NCBI RefSeq assembly: GCF_016481275.1
Contig: NZ_JAEMNW010000005.1
Location: 285,882-349,881, forward strand
Reading direction: 5' to 3'
Length of the DNA stretch: 64,000 nucleotides
Source of the DNA: Antrihabitans auranticaus
GTDB taxonomy: Bacteria > Actinomycetota > Actinomycetes > Mycobacteriales > Mycobacteriaceae
A program made the position numbers and the translations under genes. Every line of letters begins with the position of its first letter. The stretch's first letter is position 1. Below are positions 49,801 to 61,800 of the stretch, in pieces. Under the pieces are notes generated by a model. The model worked only from the letters and a program-made list of their open reading frames with translations. It was not told the DNA's origin and searched no databases.

Positions 49801-52800
49801 GACCGCCGGACGTGGCCGGTCCGCGGACAGGTCGAGCTGGTCCGGAATGCCGGCCAGCGCTTCGGTCCAGTACCGAACCTGTTCGGCGATCAGCGAACTC
49901 GGATCGTCTTCGCTGCCGAGGACCTGCTGTTGCCACAATGCGAAGTCCGCGTACTGGACGGTGAGGGGAGCCCAGGTGGGCTCCTCGTCACGCGACCGGG
50001 CGGCGTAGGCGACCATGATGTCGCGAGCGAGCGGACCCATCGACCAGCCGTCGGAGGCGATGTGGTGCGCAACCAGAATCAGCACGTGCAGTTCGTCCGC
50101 GACCTGCAACAACTTCGCACGGAACGGGACGCTGGCGGTGACGTCGAAGCCGGCGCCGATCTCGCCGACAACCGCTGCTGCCACATCGGCCGGTGCAACC
50201 GGAATCGACTGCAGTCCGGGAGCGGTCCGCCCGGCGGGCAGGATCTGCTGGTAGGCGTAGCCGTCACTGTCCGGGTAGATCGTGCGCAGCGTCTCGTGTC
50301 GCTCGACGACGTCGGCAACCGCCGCCTGCAACGCGCCGACATCGAGAGCTCCGGTCAGCTGCACAACGGCGGGAATGTTGTTCACCGCAGAATCGGAATC
50401 GAAACGGTTCAGGAACCACATGCGCTGCTGCGCCAGCGAGAGCGGGATCCGGTCCGGCCGTTCCTGCGGCACGAGCGGGGCGCGGCCGTGTCCGGCATGC
50501 GACTCCGCACGCGCTGCGAGCGCGCCGACCGACGGCGCTTCGAACAGCATTCTGACCGGCACGACAAGACCGAGAGCCGCACCGATTCGTGCAGCCACCT
50601 GCGTTGCGATCAGTGAGTTACCACCGAGATCGAAGAAGTTGTCGTCCAAGCCGACGCGGCCGGCACCGAGGCCGAGCACTGCCGCGAAGGTATTCGCAAC
50701 GATCTCCTCGATCGGGGTCGACGGTGCACGGAAGGCGCGCTGCTGGAACGTCGGCGCCGGTAGCGCACGCCGGTCGAGCTTGCCGTTGGCGCTGAGCGGC
50801 ATCGCGTCGAGGGCAACGATTGCCGACGGCACCATGTAGGAGGGCAGAGTTGCCGCAACGGCGGCCGACAGTGCGGTCGGATCAACCGACCGGCCCTCGG
50901 CTGCAACGACATACGCAACCAGTTGGTCACCGAGGTGCGGATCGGAGAGGACCAGAGCAACCGACTGCGCGACCGAGTCTTCGCTCGACAGCGCCGCTTC
51001 GATCTCGCCGAGTTCGATGCGCAGACCACGCAGCTTCACCTGGAAGTCGGTGCGGCCGAGGTATTCGAGCTCCGGCCGGGAATCGGCGGGCGCCTGCCAG
51101 CGCACGAGGTCGCCAGTGCGATAGAGCCTGGAACCGTTGGCCCCGAACGGATTCGGCACGAACCGGTCTGCGGTCAGGTCGGGGCGACCGAAGTAACCTC
51201 GTGCCAGCTGATCGCCCGCGAGATACAGCTCACCCGCAACGCCGTCCGGCACCGGGTGCAGGCGCGAGTCGAGCACGTACGCCTGCGCATTCCACACCGG
51301 GAAGCCGATCGGCACCGGTCCGCGTACTGCCCGCGAGACGGGCGTGTGGGTTGCGTGGACGGTGAACTCGGTGGGGCCGTAGAGGTTGTAGACCTCGGCA
51401 CTGCAGACGCGGCGGATCGCAGCGACCGTGTCCGCGGTCAGAGCTTCACCTGCGACCAGCAGTGCACGCAGCGAATCTGCCTCCCCCGCAGCGATTCCCG
51501 CGGCAAAGACAGCAAGCATCGAGGGCACGAACGACGTCATCGTGACGGCATGGTCCGCGATGACGCGGGCAAGGTACTGCGGATCCCGGTGTCCGTCTGC
51601 GGTCGCGACCACGAGCCGCGCTCCCGACGCCGTGGCCGCGAACAGCTCCCACACGGAGACGTCGAAGGTCGCCGGGGTCTTCAGCAGAACGACGTCGTCG
51701 ACACCGATTTCGTACTGCGTTGCGATCCAGCGCAGCTGGTTCACGACCGAACGGTGTGACACCGCGACGCCCTTGGGGCGGCCGGTCGAACCGGACGTGA
51801 AGATCACGTACGCGGCGTTGTCGGTCCGCAGCGGTGCGCGTCGGTCGGCGTCTGCCAAGGGCTCGGCCGACAGGCCGTCCAGCTCCAGATCGTCGAGTAC
51901 GACAACCTCGCGCTCGGACGCGAACCCGTCGCGTTTCGTCGTCAGCACGACGACCGGTGCTGCTGTCTCGAGGACGTAGTCGACGCGTTCGACGGGCTGA
52001 TCGAGGTCCAGCGGGACATAGCCGCCACCGGCCTCGAGCACCGCGTAGATCGCCGTCACCAGATCGATGGAACGCCGCATCGCAAGCGCAACAAGCGTTT
52101 CGGGACCGACTCCGGCCGCGACGAGATGGCGCGCCAGGCGATGCACGCGGGCGGCGAGCTCGCCGTAGGTCAGCCGGTCGTCCGGGCCGACCAGTGCGAC
52201 CACGTCGGGCGTGCGGGCTACCTGCTCGTGGAAGCGATCGAGCACCAGGCCGCCGGCACCGAGGGGGACCTCGGTCAGGTTGCGTGCGTGGACGACCTCT
52301 TCGATCTCTACCCGGTCCAGCAGTTCGAGATCGCCGATGGCACCGGCGCCGTCTGCGACCACGGCGTCGAGAATCCGGACGAAGCGCTCACCGAATGCTT
52401 CGATGGTCGCCGCGTCGTAGAGGTCGGTCGCGTAGTTCAGCTCGGCCGACAGACCTGCGGCAGTGCCGTCGGTATCGACACGTTCGGTGAGCGTCAGCTG
52501 CATGTCGAACTTTGCGAGAGCGACATCGAGATCCACGCCGCTCACACTGAGACCGGGCAGTTCCAGGGCGGTCTGGCCTGCGTTCTGGAACGACAGCATC
52601 ACCTGGAAGAGCGGGTGCCGGGCTTGCGACCGGGCCGGGTTCAGCACCTCGACGAGCCGCTCGAACGGCACGTCCGCGCGGCCGAACGCGTCGAGGTCGA
52701 CCTGGCGCACGCGGGTCACCAAGTCGTCGAACGACGCGTCGGTGTCGACCTGGGTACGCAGGACGAGCGTGTTGACGAACATGCCGATCAGGTCGTCGAG

Positions 52801-55800
52801 GGCGCGCTCGCCGCGACCTGCGACCGGGGTGCCGATGACGATGTCGTCGGTGCCGGACAGCCGCGAAAGAAGCACGGCCAGTGCGGAATGCGCGACCATG
52901 AACAACGTCGCACCGTTGGTGCGTGCCAACTCGCCGAGCCCGTGGTGGGTCGCCGGCGGGATCTCGAACGCGTGCGTGGCGCCGCGGCCGGATGCAACAG
53001 GCGGTCGCGGCCGGTCGGCGGGCAGGTCGATCTGATCGGGTATGCCGTTCAGAGCCGTTGCCCAGAAGTCGATCTGACGTGCGAGTAGCGAGTTCGGATC
53101 GTTCTCCGAGCCGAGCACCGCACGCTGCCAGATGGCGTAATCGGCGTACTGCACCGGCAACGGCGTCCACGCGGGTTCGCCGCCGTCGACACGCGCCGAG
53201 TACGCCGTCATCACGTCGACGGTCAGTGGGCCCATCGAGAACCCGTCGGCCGAAATGTGGTGCACCACAAGGGCGAGCACATGTTCGGTCGGAGATATCT
53301 CGAACAGTCGCGCCCGGAAGGGCACCTCGGCCGTGACGTCGAAGCCCGACAGCACGAGTGCCGCGATCTCCGCGCGCAACTCGCTTTCGGTGACCTCGAT
53401 CGGCGAAAGGTCGGGGATCACGCGTGCCGTCGAGACGATCTTCTGGTACGCCGAGCCGTCCACCTCGGGGTAGACGGTGCGCAGCGATTCGTGCCTGGCG
53501 ATGACGTCCGCGACCGCGACCTGCAGCGCCTGCCGGTCCAGCAGTCCCGAAAGCCGAACAGCGACCGGGATGTTGTTGACTGCGGCGGCAGTGAGCGCAG
53601 CAGCCTGCTCTGCCCGGCCGTTGCCCTCGACCGGGGTACCGACCGACTCGTCGACGGCACCCATGTCGAAACGGTTCAGGAACCACATCCGTTGCTGCGC
53701 AAGCGACAGCGGGATATGGGCGGGCCGCGGCTGCGGCACGAGCGCCGCGCGCGCTCCTGCACCTGCGTGCGATTCGACGCGTGCGGCCAATCCGCCGACG
53801 GTGGGGCTCTCGAACAGCTCGCGTACACCGACGGTCGTGTCGAGTGCGGCGCCGAGTCGCGCCACGAGCTGAGTCGCGACGAGCGAGTTGCCACCGAGGG
53901 CGAAGAAGTCGTCGTCGAGTCCGATGCGGGCGGATTCGCCCGCCAGCCCGAGGACCTCCGCGAAGACCTGCGTCACGATCTCCTCGGTCGGCGTGGTCGG
54001 TGCCCGGAAGGCCTTGGCCTCGAACACGGGCGCCGGCAACGCCTTTCGATCCAGCTTGCCCGACGCATTCAACGGGAACTCGTCGAGAACCACGAAAGCT
54101 GACGGCACCATGTAGCCCGGCAAGACCGCGCCGAGTTGCGCACGCAACTCTTCGACGTCGACGACGCTGCCCGACGCCGGGACGACATAGGCCACCAGTT
54201 GCTCACCGAGGCGCTCGTCGGAACGGACCAGAACCACCGAACCAGATACCGAATCCAATTGCGACAGTGCGGTTTCGATCTCCCCCAGTTCGATTCGCAG
54301 GCCGCGCAGCTTCACCTGGAAGTCGGTGCGGCCCAGATACTCGACCTCGCCGGTCGCGTTCCACACGACCAGGTCGCCCGTGCGGTACATCCGCGCACCC
54401 GGGCCGCCGAAGGGATTGGGCACGAATCGATCTGCGGTCAGATCGGTGCGGCTCAGGTAACCGCGCGCAAGTTGGTCACCGGCCAGATAGAGCTCGCCGG
54501 GTACGCCGACCGCGACCGGCGACAACCGGCCGTCGAGTACGTATAGCTGCGTGTTCCACACCGGCCGGCCGATCGGCACGGCAGCCACATCGGCGTCGGT
54601 CACCTCGTGGTAGGTGACGTCGACCGCGGCTTCGGTCGGACCGTAGAGGTTGTGCAGTGCAGCGCCTGTCAGCGTGCGCAACCGCTGCGCGACACCACCC
54701 GGCAACGCCTCACCCGATGCGAACACGTGCCGCAGCGAGATGGAGCCCTGCCCTGCTTTGTCGTCGGCCAGGTGCCCGACGAAGACCGCCAGCATCGACG
54801 GCACGAAGTGCGCCGTCGTTACGGCCTCGGCACGAATAGTGGCGACCAGATAGGCCGGGTCGCGATGCCCGTCCGGCCGTGCGACCACGAGTCGCGCGCC
54901 GTTCTGCAACGGCCAGAAGAACTCCCACACCGATACGTCGAAGGTTGCCGGCGTCTTCTGCAGGACGACGTCGTTCTCGTCCAGGGCGTATTCCGCCTGC
55001 ATCCAGAGCAACCGGTTGACGATCGCGGCGTGCTCGACTGCGACGCCCTTCGGGCGGCCCGTGGAACCGGAGGTGAAGATGACGTACGCGGTGTGCTGCG
55101 GACTCAGCGGCGCGAGACGCTCGGTGACTGGTCCATCGTCGAACGTCGACAGATCGAGTGTGTCGACCTCCACGAGCGCCACGTCGCCGGCCGTGAACTC
55201 GTCGCGACGCGTGGTCAGCACGCAGACCGGTGCCGCGGTTTCGAGCACGTACTCGATGCGTTCTTCAGGCTGGTCCGGATCGAGCGGAACGTAGCCGCCG
55301 CCCGCCTTGAGCACGGCGTACATCGCGACGACCAGCTCGGTGGAACGGCGAATAGCCAAGCCGACCAGCGCTTCCGGGCCGACACCGGCGCCGATCAGAT
55401 AACGCGCCAACCGGTTGGCGCTCGCATCGAGTTCGCGGTAGGTCAGCTCGGCACCTTCGAAACGAAGCGCAACCGCGTCAGGTGTCCGCGCAACCTGGTC
55501 TTCGAACAACGACACGAGTGTCGCGGCAGGAACCTCGTGGCCGGTCGAGTTCCACTGGGAGAGCACCAGAGCGCGCTCGTCGGCGGCCAGCAGCTCGATG
55601 TCACCCAGCGGCGTCTCGGGATCCACGACGACGGTCTCGAGGACGCGCAGGAACCGCTCGGCGAAGGTACCGACCGACGGCTGATCGAACAGATCGGTCG
55701 CGTAGTCGATGAAGACCGCGATACCCGCTGGGCTCGCGTCGCCGTCGAAGGTCTCCGTCGCCGTCAGATGCAGGTCGAACTTTGCCGTCACTGCGTCTGC

Positions 55801-58800
55801 CTCGACACCGTCGATCGACAGCTCCGGCAGCTCGAAGTGGAGGCGGCCGGTGTTCTGCAACGTCAGCATCACCTGAAACAGCGGGTGGCGGGCCTGCGAG
55901 CGTGCCGGATTGAGAACCTCGACGAGGCGCTCGAACGGCACATCCGCGTGCCCGAAGGCGCCGAGGTCGACTTCCCTTGTGTGCGCGAGGAAGTCGGTGA
56001 ATCCGGCGGCGGCATCGAACTGGGTACGCAGGACGAGCGTGTTGACGAACATGCCGATCAGGTCGTCGAGCTCGGCCTCGCCGCGTCCGGCGATCGCCGT
56101 ACCGACTGCAATGTCCGACGTGCCCGAAAGCCGCGCCAGGGTCGCGGCGAACGCCGCATGCAGCACCATGAACAGCGACGCACCACGGCCACGCGCCAAT
56201 TCGGCAATCTCAGCATGCAGCTGCTGCGGAATTGTGAAGTGCAGGCGCGCACCGCGATTGGTCGCAACTGCGGGGCGGCTGCGGTCGCTCGGCAGGTCGA
56301 GCTGTTCCGGCAGGTCGGCAAGTGCGCTCGTCCAGTAGTCGAGCTGCGAACGCAACAGCGAACCCGGGTCGTCCTCGGCACCCAGCACGTCGCGCTGCCA
56401 CATGGCGTAGTCGGCGTACTGCACGGGCAGTGGCGACCAGGCCGGCTGCGCGCCCTCCGCGCGTGCGGCATAGGCGATCATGACGTCGCGAGTGAGCGGC
56501 CCCATCGAGAAGCCGTCCGACGAAATATGGTGCACGACAACGACAAGAACATGCTCGTTCGGTGCGACCCGGAACAGGCGAACGCGCAGCGGTACCTCGC
56601 GCGTGACGTCGAATCCGGTCAGCACGACCGCGCCGATCTCCTGCTCGAGGCGAGCGGCGGGCACCGGAATCGGGCGCACGTCCGGCAACGCGTCGGCCAC
56701 CGGCAGGACCAACTGATACGGGCGGCCACCGACCTCCGGGTAGACGGTGCGCAGCGGTTCGTGCCGGCCGATCACGTCGACCACGGCGCTGCGGAGCGCT
56801 TCGGTGTTCAGCGCACCGGTCAGCCGCACGGCAACCGGGATGTTGTTGACGGCAGATGCCGGGTCGAAGCGGTTGAGGAACCACATCCGTTGCTGGGCAA
56901 GCGAAAGCGGCGGATGTTCGGGCCGCTCTCGAACGGTCAACGCGGGTCGCCCGCCGGAACCGGCATGCACCTCGGCGCGTGCGGCGAGGGCGGCAACCGT
57001 CGGCGCTTCGAAAACGGTCCGGACGGGCACCTTGGTGTCGAGCGCCTTGCCCAATCGCGCGGCGAGTTGCGTTGCGACGAGGGAGTTACCGCCGAGTGCG
57101 AAGAAGTCGTCGTCGAGACCGACCCGATCGGTCTCCGCGGTAAGCCCGAGCACGTCGCCGAACAGCTGCGCGACGATCGCCTCGACGGGCGTCGTCGGCG
57201 CACGGAACTCTCGGGCCTCGAACACCGGCTCCGGCAGCGCCTTGCGGTCCAGCTTTCCGTTTGCGTTGCGCGGCAATGCTTCCAGCACGACGAAGGCCGC
57301 CGGAACCATGTAGGACGGAAGCTCTGCGGCGAGCGTCTCGCGCAACGCCGCACTATCGACGGCGCCGGCGGCGGCAGGCGTCACGTACGCAACAAGTTGC
57401 GGACCGGCGTGCGGGTCCCGGTGCACGACGACCGCACATGAGCCGACCGAATCCTGCGCGTCGAGAACGGTTTCGATCTCGCCGAGTTCTACTCGGAAGC
57501 CGCGAATCTTGACCTGGAAGTCAGCGCGGTCCACATAGGTGAGCGCACCGTCGGACCGCCACTTCACAAGGTCGCCGGTCCGGTACATCCGGCCGCCGGT
57601 CGCCACGCCGAACGGGCTCGCGACAAAGCGGTCGGCAGTCAGGTCGGCGCGTCCGTAGTAACCGCGCGCCAGCTGATCGCCCGCGAGATAGAGCTCACCC
57701 TGCACGCCGACCGGAACCGGCTGCAGGCGATTGTCGAGGACGTAGACCTGCGTATTCCATTCGGGCGCACCGATGGACACCGAGGTGCCTTCGATCTCGG
57801 TGACCAGGCCGGACGTGACCGAGACGGCTGCCTCGGTCGGTCCGTACAGGTTGTAGAGCTGTGCCGTGTTCTCGTCGACGAACCGCCGGGCGGTCGCGGC
57901 GGGCAGTGCCTCACCGATCGCAAGCACACGTCGCAGGCTGCGCGGCAGCGGTCCGGCTGCGGCCGCAGAAAGCATCGAGACCATCGAGGGCACCGCGTGC
58001 AGCGTCGTCACGGCCTCGGCGCGCATCCGGTCGAGCAGGTAGTCGGGATCCTGCTGGCCCCCCGCCCGCGCGATCACGAGGCGGGCTCCGGAGACCAAGG
58101 CGGACCAGAACTCCCACACCGAGAGGTCGAAGGTCGCCGCGGTCTTGAGCAGCACCGAGTCCTCGGTCCCGAGGTCGAATGCGGCTTGCTTCCAGCGCAA
58201 TTGGTTGACGATCGCACCGTGCGCGACGGCGACACCCTTGGGCCGGCCGGTCGAACCGGACGTGAAGATCACGTAGGCCGTATTCGCCGCGTGCAGCGGC
58301 GCATGCCGGTCCGCGTCGGCGACGGGTTGCGCCGAGTAGGCCGCAAGGTCGAGGCCGTCGATTTCGACGACGGAATGTTGCCCACCGTGCGCAAAGTTCT
58401 CGTTCGCGGTCGACAGAATGCAGACCGGTGCCGCTGTGTCGAGTACGTATGCGATGCGGTCGGCGGGATGTTCCGGATCGACCGGGACGTAGGCGCCGCC
58501 GGCTTTGGTCACCGCATACATCGCGACGACCAGCTCGACCGACCGTCGCATCGCCAGCACCACAAGGGATTCCGGACGCACACCGTGCTCGATCAGCCAG
58601 CGCGCGAGACGGTTCACGCGCGCATCGAACTCTGCGTATGTCAACTGCTCGTCATCAGTCACCAGTGCGACCGCATGAGGCGTCGCCGCCACCTGCGCGT
58701 CGAACAGTTCGGCCAGGGTCGCGCCGGTAGGCAGCCGGTGCGCGGTCGCGTTCCAGTCCACGAGGACCCTGCGCCGCTCGTCGGGAGCGAGCAGGTCCAC

Positions 58801-61800
58801 ATTTCCGACGGCAACAGAGGGATCGGTGCTCACCTCGGCGAGGAGGCGCTGGAAACGGTCGGCGAAACCTGTGACGGTCTCGGTGTCGAACAGGTCGCGG
58901 GCAAATGTGAAGATCGCCGACATACCTGCGGGCGTTCCGTCGTCGGTGTAGCGGTCGCTGACGATCAGCTGCAGGTCGAACTGTGCGACACCGGTATCGA
59001 TGTCGAGCGCCGAGACACTGAGCCCTGGCAGCGCGAGCCGTGTATCGGCAAGGTTCTGGAACGAGAAGCCCACCTGGAACAACGGGTGCCGCGCGGTCGA
59101 TCGTGTCGGGTTGAGCACCTCGACGAGACGCTCGAACGGAACATCCGCGTGCGCCATCGCCTGCAAATCGTCGTGGCGGACCCGGCCGAGAAGGTCCGCG
59201 AAGGACTCGCCGCCGTCGATCTGGGTGCGGAAGACCAACGTGTTGACGAACATGCCGATGAGGTCTTCGAGGACCGCGTCGCCGCGCCCGGCGACAGGCG
59301 TGCCCACTGCGATATCACCGGTGCCGGACAACCGCGCAAGCAGGCCCGCAAAAGCAGCGTGCATTGCCATGAAGAGTGTCGAATTGTAGTCGCGCGCGAC
59401 CTGACTCAGCCTGCCGTGCACGGCCGCGTCGATCTCGAAATCGATACGCCCGCCCAGGAAGGACTGGTTCGCGGGCCGTGGCCGGTCGGCCGGCAGGTCC
59501 AACTGATCGGGCAGGTCCGCCAACGCGCCACGCCAGAAGTCGATCTGCTGCGCCGCCAGCGACGTCTCGTCGCTCTCGTCGCCGAGCACTTCGCGCTGCC
59601 AGATACTGAAGTCCGCGTACTGCACAGGCAGTGGTTCCCACGCCGGGCTACGCCCGTCCGAGCGCTCCGAGTAGGCAACCACGATGTCGCGCGCGAAGGG
59701 TGCCATGGACGAACCGTCCGCAGCGATGTGATGCATGACCGCACCGAGGACGTACTCACCGGAATCGACCGCGAACAGCCGGACCGCGAGCGGCACAGCA
59801 ATAGTCACGTCGAACTGTGTCGTGGCGAGTTCGTACAGGGCGCCGTGGAGTTCGTCCGCGCTGACCGAGACGGTGGTCAGTTCCGGAATCGCGCCGGACA
59901 GCGGCAACACGACCTGCACCGGTCCGTCGGCGGTCTCGGGGTACACCGTTCGTAACGACTCGTGGCGCGCGACGACATCGCTGAGCGCGTCGTGCAGCGC
60001 AGCGACGTCGAGGTCGCCGACCAGCCGCAGCGCCATCGGAATGTTGTAGGCCGTCGAGGTGGGATCGAAGCGGTTGAGGAACCACATCCGTTGCTGCGCA
60101 AGCGACAACGGGATCTCGTCCGGACGCGGGCGCGCCACCAGTGGACGCCGCGTCTCGCGGTCCGTGTGCCATTCCAGGCGGGCGGCCAACTCGCCGACGG
60201 TCGACGCTTCGAACAGGGTTCGCACAGGTACCGACGCTTCGAGCTTCGCACCGATGCGTGCGACGACGCGCGTCGCAATCAGCGAGTTGCCGCCGAGGTC
60301 GAAGAAGTCGTCGTCCATGCCCACGCGCTGCAGTCCGAGGACCTCGGCGAAGACTTCGGCCACGATCTCTTCGATCGGTGTGCTCGGCGCCCGGAACACA
60401 CGTGTCTCGACTGCGGGGGCCGGCAGTGCCTTGCGATCGAGTTTGCCGTTGGCGGTCAACGGGATTGCGGCGACGACGACAAGCGCCGACGGCACCATGT
60501 AGGCGGGCAACAGCTCGGCCGCACCGTCGCGGACCGCGTCGACCTCGATGGTCGCTCCCGGTGCGGCGACCGCGTACGCGACGATCCGCTGGTCACCCGG
60601 GATGTCCTCGCGCACGATGACCGCGACCTGGCCGACCTCGTCCTGTGCGAGGACAGCCGCCTCGATCTCGCCGAGTTCGATGCGGAAACCGCGGACCTTG
60701 ACCTGATCGTCGGCACGGCCGAGGTAATCGAGTTCGCCTTCGCGGTTCCAGCGGGCGACGTCGCCCGACCGGTACAGCAGGCTGCCGGGCTCGCCGAACG
60801 GGTCGGCGACGAACCTGCCCGCCGACAGTGCCGGCTGGCCGAGGTAGCCGCGAGCCAGTTGGACACCGGCAACGTACATTTCGCCGGGTACGCCGACCGG
60901 GACCGGCTCGAGCCTGCCATCGAGAACGTAGACCCGCAGGCCCGGAATGGCCCGGCCCACAATGCTGCTGGTTGCCCTGGCAACGGTCGGCTGGTCGAGT
61001 TCGCGGTGCGAGACGTGCACGGTGGTTTCGGTGATGCCGTACATGTTGACGAGGCGCGGAGCATCGTCGGCGTGGCGGCCGTACCAATCGCCCAAGCGGC
61101 GCAGTTCGAGGGCCTCACCACCGAATACGACGTAGCGCAGCGCCAATTCGCGGTCTTGCGTGCCGGCCTGGCGGTCGGCTTCGGCGAGCTGGTAGAACGC
61201 CGAGGGCGTTTGGTTGAGTACCGTGACCTGTTCGCGGTAGAGCAGTTCGAGGAACTGCTCCGGCGACCTCGACGTGTAGTAATCGACCACGACGAGTGTG
61301 CCGCCGTAGAGCAGCGGACCCCACAGCTCCCACACCGAGAAGTCGAATGCGTACGAGTGGAACATCGTCCACACGTCGGTGTCGCCGAACCCGAAGGCAT
61401 CCTGCGTGTTTGCGAACAGTCGCACGACGTTGCCGTGCGGGATGAGCACTCCCTTCGGACGACCGGTCGAGCCCGAGGTGTAGATGACGTAGGCGGGGTT
61501 CGAGTTACGCAGCGCGGCAATACGATCGGCATCGGTTATCGGCGCTGCGGAGAGCTCGTCGAGCGCTACTGCATCGATCTCGATGACCGGGAGTCCGGCG
61601 GGCAGTGCGACCTCTCGATCCGATGTGGTCACCACGCAGACCGGTGCCGCGTCGGAGAGCATGTATTCGATGCGCTCGGCGGGGTAGGTCGGGTCCACCG
61701 GCAGGTACGCGCCACCGGCCTTGACAGTCGCGAGCAACGCCACGACCAGCTCCAGCGAACGCGGCAGCGACACTGCGACGAGTGCTTCGGGTCCAACGCC

